A stretch of DNA of 5,039 nt from an uncultured Lentisphaeria bacterium (lineage in GTDB: Bacteria > Verrucomicrobiota > Lentisphaeria > Victivallales > Victivallaceae). Below the pieces are notes generated by a model that was not told where the DNA came from, did not search any database, and was given only the letters and a program-made list of their open reading frames with translations. Position numbers and translations under genes: made by a program. This document shows, one piece after another, positions 1-5,021 of this stretch; within the stretch, counting starts at the first letter, position 1; every line of letters begins with the position of its first letter. The stretch covers positions 1 through 5,039 of the forward strand of contig CAIJKT010000899.1 in the NCBI GenBank assembly GCA_903821255.1, read 5' to 3'.

Positions 1-2
1 AA

Positions 3-188
3 GTGCTGGCTTTATTCCGCAGCGGGGAGTCGCTGTCCTATATGAATATGAGAAAGAATTATCTGTACTTGCAAGCGGTGGCAATGAAGAAACTGGGCGA
101 TGGCAGTTGGGCCAGAGCCAGACGTGAATGCGGGATCCTGACAAATTACAGGCTACAGAGAGTGAAAAGCGAAACCATAAGAGGTTAA
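3..188 (+). CDS. 3' end of an unrecognised protein (5' partial)
   Basis: This frame is open from the left edge and ends at a TAA (186-188). The first in-window codon is GTG, but nothing shows that it is the true start, so I read it as the last 61 residues or so of a gene beginning outside the window. The peptide is basic. The stretch NYLYLQAVAMKKLGDGSWARAR could be one helix-turn-helix pair of a TPR-like repeat or part of a DNA-binding helix set, but this is only a look-alike. The HU/IHF relic starts 4 bases after its stop, with its ribosome binding site inside this gene's end, so the two were probably co-transcribed. No family is recognised. Its base composition is more GC-rich than the operon that starts at 437. 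Confidence 0.45.
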   Translation: MLALFRSGESLSYMNMRKNYLYLQAVAMKKLGDGSWARARRECGILTNYRLQRVKSETIRG

Positions 189-192
189 TACC

Positions 193-356
193 ATGTCAAT
201 GACCAAGCGTGATTTTGTGGAAAAGATAGCAAAGGAAACCGGCCTTCTACAGCATGATGTGACTGTTGGTGCAGCGATTACTGGACACGCTGGCGGATGA
301 AATCGCTGCCGAGCGTACGGTCGAACTGCGCAATTTCGGGGTTTAGGGGTCTGGAA
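193..356 (+). pseudogene. HU/IHF-family DNA-binding protein relic (frameshifted, truncated)
   Basis: HU/IHF proteins are small dimeric DNA-bending proteins of the nucleoid. An ATG at 193, with AAGAGG at 179-184 as a good ribosome binding site, opens a frame that begins MSMTKRDFVEKIAKETGL. This matches the HU N-terminal helix, but the frame leaves the family pattern after about residue 25 and stops at TGA 298-300. The family pattern resumes in another frame from 269 (VQRLLDTL, then TVELRNFGV), so about 2 bases appear lost, or 1 gained, near 265-270. That frame meets TAG at 344-346, exactly where HU has its conserved NFG-x-F strand. The DNA-binding beta-arm and the rest of the C-terminal half, about 40 residues, are absent. 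The wording resembles HU paralogues of Verrucomicrobiota/Lentisphaerota. Base errors near a contig end could explain the frameshift, but not easily the missing arm. Confidence 0.75.
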
Positions 357-396
357 TGACTGCACGAGGCCGGTTAAAATTAACTCAAGTGTTCAG

Positions 397-412
397 GTCT
401 CCTAGTTGAGAC
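397..412. repeat. Small perfect inverted repeat in the gap before the operon
   Basis: GTCTC (397-401) and GAGAC (408-412) pair perfectly around a 6-base loop, CTAGTT. The element lies 25 bases upstream of the radical SAM start codon, in the only gene-free gap at the left junction. No T-run follows, so it is not a standard intrinsic terminator. It could be an operator half-site pair, a remnant of the recombination junction, or chance. Confidence 0.25.
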
Positions 413-436
413 GCTACCAATAAAATAGGTCTTTTA

Positions 437-1465
437 ATGCAATTAGAGAATCATACAATTTATTTTGATATAACCCAATGTTGTAATATCGGATGCGATT
501 TTTGCATGTATGCAAACAGGCATTCAAGCAAGAATTTAATATTAAATAACCAGGCACGAAAAAATATCGCAAGGATATTTCAGTCGAATGGAATTAAAAA
601 AGTCTCTATCAGCGGGGAAGGAGAACCACTGAATAATATAAATACTTTCAAGGAGATTTTATCATTGTCCCCAGGGGGAATCCATTTTGAATTCATTACC
701 AGTGGAGCAATTCCCCATCATAAGCTCTTAGCACTTTATGATGACCTCGCTGACATCATGTCGGGGAATCATGATCGGTGCAACATTCGGTTAAGCTCTG
801 ACTCATTTCATCTTTCCCATATACCTCATAAACCTCATGGTGTCAGTCTGAGGTATTTTTTGGAACGACGTCCATTAAATTTGAGTTTGTCCTTCCGTTC
901 TATTGATATAGATAAAACATTCACGCGGAACTTTTTGTGTAATGAATTGCTAAGACTTGGATTTGATGCAAATATAAGTGAACTCAATATTTTGGACGAT
1001 AAACTTGTTGTTGACAATGACCATTTTTTGATTGCATATAAGAACTTGGTTCATCCCTGTGTTGCACCAGGAACAAAATATATGACTCTTGAAGAATACT
1101 TGGAGGCTCTTGAACAAAAGTATCAACGTCCATTTACGTTTGGCAGTTTGAATCCGTGGCCAAATGCAAATGGAATGGACATCACTATAAAACCAGATGG
1201 GACAATTATTTTTTACGGAATAGATTCGATTCCCTTAGCAAATTTATTCACAGACTGCGTGGATCTCAATTTTTTTCAACAGATAGTAGAGCATAATAAA
1301 CTGATTCATAAATTATATACCGTCCCGTTGCGTGAAATAATCATGCGTCTTGCAAAGGAGAAAAAAAACGCAGAAATCATTCAGAGGGCCAATAATCCAT
1401 ATTGGATTTTATCCGGTCTCGCGTCCTATAATGAAAAGCTTCTTTGGGAGGCTTTACAAGCATGA
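437..1465 (+). CDS. Radical SAM domain protein
   Basis: This 342-residue protein is a predicted radical S-adenosylmethionine enzyme. The cluster-binding motif is C16-x3-C20-x2-C23, in the order CCNIGCDFC, just after the first strand (YFDIT). It is followed by a GGEP-like SAM-binding motif, GEGEP, at residues 60-64, and by LSSDSFH at 119-125, which resembles the strand-4 motif of several radical SAM families. The C-terminal part contains ITIKPDGTIIFYG (about 249-261). This resembles the 'I-x-PDG-x-V' strand of SPASM/Twitch domains, but the cysteine that usually follows is replaced by aromatic residues. Remaining cysteines (115, 168, 208, 274) are scattered, so a second iron-sulfur cluster is not supported. 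The ATG at 437 has AGG at 427-429. The stop overlaps the PHP start, which suggests a shared pathway. The substrate is unknown; tailoring of a sugar or phosphoribosyl intermediate is only inferred from neighbours. Confidence 0.88.
   Translation: MQLENHTIYFDITQCCNIGCDFCMYANRHSSKNLILNNQARKNIARIFQSNGIKKVSISGEGEPLNNINTFKEILSLSPGGIHFEFITSGAIPHHKLLALYDDLADIMSGNHDRCNIRLSSDSFHLSHIPHKPHGVSLRYFLERRPLNLSLSFRSIDIDKTFTRNFLCNELLRLGFDANISELNILDDKLVVDNDHFLIAYKNLVHPCVAPGTKYMTLEEYLEALEQKYQRPFTFGSLNPWPNANGMDITIKPDGTIIFYGIDSIPLANLFTDCVDLNFFQQIVEHNKLIHKLYTVPLREIIMRLAKEKKNAEIIQRANNPYWILSGLASYNEKLLWEALQA
1446..1451 (+). promoter_or_regulatory. Ribosome binding site that sets the PHP gene start
   Basis: GGGAGG lies 10 bases before the ATG at 1462 and inside the end of the radical SAM gene. 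It supports ATG 1462 over a TTG at 1444, which would sit ahead of this site and add six residues before the family's usual N-terminal D-L-H-x-H strand. Confidence 0.7.
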
Positions 1466-2280
1466 TTGATTTACATACTCATTCAAAATATTCTCGACAT
1501 GCAGTGGGAGAAATAGACGATTTAGTTATTTTTGCCATCCGGCGCGGTGTGAAAATTCTAGCGATAACTGACCATGCGCCATTTCCATATGACACTTGCA
1601 ATCGCCTACAGGAGTGTGAACTGGCGGATTATTGCCTGACTATTGAATATGCTCGCATAAAATATGCAAAAGAAATCACTATTCTCTGTGGCCTTGAGGT
1701 TGATTACTCGCCGACAGAATTAAATTACGTTAAGGAATTGTTTAAAAAAGTATCGGTTGATTATATTATCGGTTCAGTTCATACCATCTTCATTGATAAT
1801 GAAAAAATCAACATTTGGGATATCGAGAAGTTGAACAATCCGATGTTTATAGAGAAATATTTTACCAGTATGGCCCAGTTGATAAGCTCGCAATTGTTTG
1901 ATGCCGTTGCTCATCCTGATGCAATTTTACGAGGGGGAATTTCCCCCGAACTTTTTAAGCAACACATAATGCAACTTGCCCCGCTTATGATAAAATATGG
2001 AGTGGCGTATGAGGTCAATACATCGTGTATGCGAAAAGAGAAGTATGATTCCGGCATGAGAAAAAAAGTTGAAGGAGATGGAAAATATTTGGGAGCGCTG
2101 GCACTGCCTTATTTAGCACACCAGGGCGTTAAACTTTCAATTGGATCTGATGCACACTGCCCCTCGGATGTCGGTGTGGACACTGACGCGTTGCTTGGGG
2201 ATCTGCTTAAACTTAAAGGGAATGTGGTGTATTTCGCTCGGCGACAAGCCATCCCCATAACGAGCAAGATACATCTTTAA
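1462..2280 (+). CDS. PHP-domain phosphoesterase, histidinol-phosphatase type
   Basis: This 272-residue protein has the full set of PHP metal ligands. They are H5 and H7 in DLHTHS, D37-H38 in ITDHAP, E79 in GLEVDY, H107 in IGSVH, H151 in AHPD, and D230 and H232 in SDAH. Length and motif order match HisJ/HisK-type histidinol phosphatases, which use a metal centre to remove phosphate from small phosphomonoesters in the cytoplasm. No his genes are nearby, so histidine synthesis is unlikely. The adjacent phosphoribosyltransferase suggests that a phosphoribosyl or other sugar phosphate is the substrate (inference). The ATG at 1462 is chosen because it forms the ATGA overlap with the radical SAM stop, has GGGAGG upstream, and places the HxH motif at the normal position. 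The next gene starts 15 bases after its stop. Confidence 0.9.
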   Translation: MIDLHTHSKYSRHAVGEIDDLVIFAIRRGVKILAITDHAPFPYDTCNRLQECELADYCLTIEYARIKYAKEITILCGLEVDYSPTELNYVKELFKKVSVDYIIGSVHTIFIDNEKINIWDIEKLNNPMFIEKYFTSMAQLISSQLFDAVAHPDAILRGGISPELFKQHIMQLAPLMIKYGVAYEVNTSCMRKEKYDSGMRKKVEGDGKYLGALALPYLAHQGVKLSIGSDAHCPSDVGVDTDALLGDLLKLKGNVVYFARRQAIPITSKIHL

Positions 2281-2295
2281 GAAAAAGGTTCTTTT

Positions 2296-3252
2296 ATGGA
2301 TATTCAAAAACGCACAGACTATGTTGCTTGTTACCATTTTTCACAAAATTGCTCTGGTGATTTTATTAATCTGAAGACTCGTAACCCGATTAATGATTTG
2401 ACTGTCTCATACAGTCTTGCCAAATATGGTAGCTACAAAGATCTTAAGTTATTTGCACAAAAAATTGTCGAGCGGTTCTATGTCGATATAGATAACCCCG
2501 CAAGCTTGATTCGGACTTTTTTCCAGAACTTTCGTTCAGGAGATGATTATGTAGTTCTAATGACTCCTGGATACAGAAATGTGAAAGCATCAGGGAATAT
2601 TATGTTTGATATCGCATTGCCTTACATCAATGCAAAATTGACAACACTTGGGTTCCCTGTGATTGCTGATTTCAAGTTACTCCGCTTAGTAGATCCGTGC
2701 CCAAATTACGCGATGCTATCTTTGGAGGCGCGGGCAGTTACAGCATCACTAACGGATCATATCCTGCCGGGAGCAAGTCTTTACCGAAATCGGCGGCTTC
2801 ATGTGATTTACGGGGATGATATCTATGTTACCGGGGAATCTTCTGAAAAAGCAAAAGCAGATGCTTTATCAAAAGGTGCGCAATCATTTTTGTCTTTTTT
2901 TGCTGTAATGATGGATGCGGAAATTGCCCAGCGACATCCTGGAATTGAGGAAGAATTAAATCAATCTCATGTAACTGAGAAATTGGATGACTCTGCACTT
3001 GAAATTTATAGCCAGCCGGAGATGATTCCTGTAATTAGAACATTAGAGCTTCTCCTATGTGCAAAAAACCTTCCTGAACTGCCCAATTTTTTGTCGAAGA
3101 TCCCACTTACGAATGCCCTGAAGATTTATACATATTATATGGCAAATGAATCCTCGAATCATTCGCAATTTTTAGAGGGGTTGATTGTTTTGCGTCAGTA
3201 TTTATATAACCATCAATTGGTAGATCGGGATGGCCTTCCGGTCTGGAAATAA
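2296..3252 (+). CDS. Type I phosphoribosyltransferase-like protein with helical C-terminal extension
   Basis: The key evidence in this 318-residue protein is the PRPP-binding signature at about residues 170-182, V-I-Y-G-D-D-I-Y-V-T-G-E-S. It matches the type I PRTase pattern of two acidic residues followed by a T-G loop that grips the ribose 5-phosphate. It is preceded by a hydrophobic strand and followed by a helix (SSEKAKADALSKG) and another strand (SFLSFFAVM), as in the PRTase Rossmann-like core. An earlier strand and loop, YVVLMTPGYRNVKASGN (85-101), may correspond to the pyrophosphate loop. The region after residue 210 looks entirely helical and matches no domain I know. Free bases, a glycan or another nucleophile could be the acceptor. 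The genuine purine or pyrimidine salvage families are shorter and worded differently. The ribosome binding site AAAGG is at 2284-2288. No signal peptide or membrane segment is visible. Confidence 0.75.
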   Translation: MDIQKRTDYVACYHFSQNCSGDFINLKTRNPINDLTVSYSLAKYGSYKDLKLFAQKIVERFYVDIDNPASLIRTFFQNFRSGDDYVVLMTPGYRNVKASGNIMFDIALPYINAKLTTLGFPVIADFKLLRLVDPCPNYAMLSLEARAVTASLTDHILPGASLYRNRRLHVIYGDDIYVTGESSEKAKADALSKGAQSFLSFFAVMMDAEIAQRHPGIEEELNQSHVTEKLDDSALEIYSQPEMIPVIRTLELLLCAKNLPELPNFLSKIPLTNALKIYTYYMANESSNHSQFLEGLIVLRQYLYNHQLVDRDGLPVWK

Positions 3253-3263
3253 GCGAGGCTATT

Positions 3264-3716
3264 ATGAAGCAAATCAATGGCAAAATAATTCAAGGACTTG
3301 CAGCTGCTTCCGGCACAAAGAAAGATTGGGACGGGCATGGTTCCATTTATTTGCAGGTTGAATTTTTGCGCCATAACCATGCCGTTTTTGCCAGTCAACT
3401 AGATTCCTGCGTCAAAGCGACTATCAATATCAATTTGTCGGAGGATCTGTTCTTCGATCATTGGAAATATGCTTTTGATAAGGTGTTTTGGTTGCCGAAT
3501 TGCAACACATGGTCAGAAAGAATTGTGTTTACGCCAATCATTTTTGAATATGATGGACAGAAAACAGAAGCTTGGCTTTACAAGGCGTACCGGTCTCCTC
3601 ATCGAGATAATTTTAAATTGCTGGAAGTTATAGCCCCCCCGATTGAACGTTTCCTCAACGAAACTGCCTGTGCAATTTATATAGATGAATGTTATCTTGC
3701 CTTCGATGGGGAGTGA
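3264..3716 (+). CDS. Small protein, possibly a remote CTP-dependent riboflavin kinase-like (DUF120) barrel
   Basis: I do not firmly recognise this 150-residue protein. Read end to end, it shows three elements in the order of the archaeal CTP-dependent riboflavin kinase family. The first is an N-terminal NGKIIQGLAAASG (5-17), like the family's G-x-V-x-x-G-L-G-x-G loop. The second is KATININL (51-58), like its P-G-T-L-N-V-x-L strand, where the T-x-N is functional. The third is LLEVIAPPIERFL (119-131), like its E-I-I-A-P-x-x-L-R-x-x-L segment, followed by a short final strand. If real, the protein would be a small cradle-loop barrel that phosphorylates a ribityl- or ribosyl-type alcohol using CTP, but riboflavin itself is not implied. 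The GAGG at 3255-3258 serves ATG 3264. The gene sits 11 bases after the PRTase gene and 5 before GT9. It contains a run of seven C at 3634-3640. Confidence 0.8.
   Translation: MKQINGKIIQGLAAASGTKKDWDGHGSIYLQVEFLRHNHAVFASQLDSCVKATININLSEDLFFDHWKYAFDKVFWLPNCNTWSERIVFTPIIFEYDGQKTEAWLYKAYRSPHRDNFKLLEVIAPPIERFLNETACAIYIDECYLAFDGE
3708..3713 (+). promoter_or_regulatory. Ribosome binding site that sets the GT9 gene start
   Basis: GGGGAG lies 8 bases before the ATG at 3722. It supports that start over an in-frame ATG at 3689, which would overlap the previous gene by 28 bases and add eleven residues unlike a GT9 N-terminus. Confidence 0.6.
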
Positions 3717-3721
3717 GAAAG

Positions 3722-4804
3722 ATGTTATCCTTTCTCTTTCAAAAAATTTGCATCCAGAAAGAGAGTGTATATAATTGGCTTATTCGTTGTTTGTTCGATT
3801 TTTCTAATTCCCAAAGAGTACATCTGCCTGTCAAGCATATTCTGTTCATCAACTGGAATGGAAAAATAGGAGATGCCGTCATTTCATCATTCTTGTATCG
3901 GGAACTTCGGCGAGCATATCCCGGGATTATCATTTCAGTCGTAACGACTGAGGAACTTGAAACGCTTTATCTGAAGTATTATGGGGTTGATCATGTTCAT
4001 ATTGTCCGACGTTGCTCTCTGTGGGAGTTGTATCAACTAACTCGGTATATTAAGAATGTAGATACGGTTGTTCCGTTAATCGGGCTACTTGATTTACGCC
4101 ATTTGTTTTTTCTTTGGCGTTTGCATCCCAGAAATGTTTTTGGACTTGATGACTCTTTGTGTATGAACAATGGCATATTTTACAAACAAGCTCAAGGTCT
4201 AATAATTCATGATATTTTCCGAGAGATACTGCAACAGATTGGCATTTCGGAATTTAATGATCAGTACATAATTCCAAGTCGTCAAGAACCCTTTTCGCGT
4301 CCCGTTTGGGATATTGTGTTTAACCCATTTGGGAGTCGTCAAGATAAGTCATTGGCTTTTGCCAAGGCTGTATCGCTTCTTCAGATGATTGGACAAGAAT
4401 ATCCTAGTCTGCGAATTGGACTCATGTATTCGCCGAGTACGCTGAATGCTGCAATGGAAATAGAAAATGCGGTGCAGAAAACAAATATTACGGTTATCCC
4501 GAACACAAGGACTTTTTTTGATGCAATGGATGATATCCGGAACGCAGCGGTTGTCATTTCCGTGGATACCGCACTGGTTCATATTGCCGCTGGTTTGAAA
4601 AAGAAAACAATTGCATTTTATTACCGCCCAGAAAACGAGTTCAACTGCTGGCTTCCTCGTCGTGATGCCAAAGTTAAACTTATATACAGTGACGGGCCTG
4701 CTAAATATAGGCTTAAAGATATGAATCGCTTTGAAAATAGCTCGGTTCTCAATGCTATACATGTCATAATGAAACAAGAGAGAGACAGAAGTGATTCAAG
4801 GTAA
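3722..4804 (+). CDS. Glycosyltransferase family 9 (heptosyltransferase-type)
   Basis: This 360-residue protein has the GT-B layout of GT9 enzymes such as WaaC/WaaF, which move heptose or related sugars from a nucleotide donor to a lipopolysaccharide or other surface glycan at the inner face of the membrane. After about 35 extra N-terminal residues comes HILFINWNGKIGDAVISS (39-56). Its IGD motif carries D51, equivalent to the proposed catalytic aspartate. The C-terminal domain shows FNPFGSRQDKSL (200-211), a donor-site segment, and then VISVDTALVHIAAGLKKKTIAF (278-299), the family's S/N-D-T/S-G-x-x-H-x-A-A hallmark, with D282 and H287 present and the usual G replaced by A284. The sugar donor cannot be told from sequence. 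It starts 5 bases after the previous stop and closes the intact part of the operon. The next frame begins inside its last codons. Confidence 0.88.
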   Translation: MLSFLFQKICIQKESVYNWLIRCLFDFSNSQRVHLPVKHILFINWNGKIGDAVISSFLYRELRRAYPGIIISVVTTEELETLYLKYYGVDHVHIVRRCSLWELYQLTRYIKNVDTVVPLIGLLDLRHLFFLWRLHPRNVFGLDDSLCMNNGIFYKQAQGLIIHDIFREILQQIGISEFNDQYIIPSRQEPFSRPVWDIVFNPFGSRQDKSLAFAKAVSLLQMIGQEYPSLRIGLMYSPSTLNAAMEIENAVQKTNITVIPNTRTFFDAMDDIRNAAVVISVDTALVHIAAGLKKKTIAFYYRPENEFNCWLPRRDAKVKLIYSDGPAKYRLKDMNRFENSSVLNAIHVIMKQERDRSDSR

Positions 4805-4947
4805 CAGAACTATTTTTCTTTACTGGCATACTGGTGAAGAAACGATTCCAGTGATTTACCGGATGAATATTGACAACATCCGTCGTCGGCTGGCGAAAAG
4901 TGGGTGGAGTGTTGTTGTAACATCCATAGATGTGGATGAGCACTAGG

Positions 4948-4995
4948 AATGGCCGGATTTAGAGCATTTAAAATGGCCGGAAAACGGTCATTTAG
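4948..4995 (+). repeat. Two-copy 24-base imperfect tandem repeat
   Basis: AATGGCCGGA occurs at 4948-4957 and 4972-4981, and CATTTA at 4965-4970 and 4989-4994, so both elements recur with a 24-base period. The seven bases between them differ. Because 24 is a multiple of three, the frame running through the TAG reads as two copies of an eight-residue unit, EWPDLEHL and KWPENGHL. GGCCGG occurs once more at 5016-5021. Confidence 0.6.
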
Positions 4996-5021
4996 TGCTG
5001 AGTGCGCATAATGCTGGCCGG

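Larger units (their letters stand above)
437..4804 (+). other. Putative five-gene operon (radical SAM, PHP, PRTase, RibK-like, GT9)
   Basis: Five intact genes follow each other on one strand. The spacings are an ATGA overlap (1462-1465) and gaps of 15 (2281-2295), 11 (3253-3263) and 5 bases (3717-3721). Each gene has a purine-rich ribosome binding site, and no terminator-like hairpin with a T-run lies between them. A sixth, broken glycosyltransferase frame overlaps the last gene by 14 bases. Such packing implies one transcript with translational coupling. I found no convincing promoter in 357-436, so transcription may enter from upstream. Confidence 0.75.

Noticed and set aside
352..426. Promoter for the operon: TAAAAT at 375-380 or 421-426 as a -10 box
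   Set aside because: No good -35 box lies at proper distance (TGGAAT at 352-357 is poor), and the second candidate is so close to the start codon that the transcript would lack its ribosome binding site.
1361..1370. A-AAA-AAC slippery heptamer in the radical SAM gene, possible programmed frameshift
   Set aside because: It encodes an ordinary lysine-rich stretch, the zero frame continues to a well-placed stop overlapping the next start, and no stimulating structure is obvious.
1933..1947. GGGGGAATTTCCCCC palindrome inside the PHP gene
   Set aside because: It lies within clear coding sequence (RGGISPEL), has almost no loop and no T-run, and is best seen as chance.
1462..2280. PHP protein as the histidine biosynthesis histidinol phosphatase
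   Set aside because: The family match is good, but no histidine gene is nearby and the gene is translationally coupled to a radical SAM gene and followed by a PRTase, so a pathway-specific phosphatase is more likely.
4349..4777. 142-codon minus-strand open frame
   Set aside because: It is antisense to the conserved C-terminal domain of the GT9 gene, matches nothing recognisable and has no supporting context.
344..4946. TAG reassigned to an amino acid, because both broken genes contain in-frame TAG
   Set aside because: The five intact genes, about 1,440 codons, contain no internal TAG. The HU relic also needs a frameshift, and the sequence after its TAG does not continue the HU pattern. Ordinary gene decay or errors near the ends are simpler.
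4949..5011. Small 20-codon frame (MAGFRAFKMAGKRSFS...) starting at ATG 4949
   Set aside because: Its repeat is only another reading of the 24-base duplication. It is very short and lies inside the longer open frame of the glycosyltransferase.
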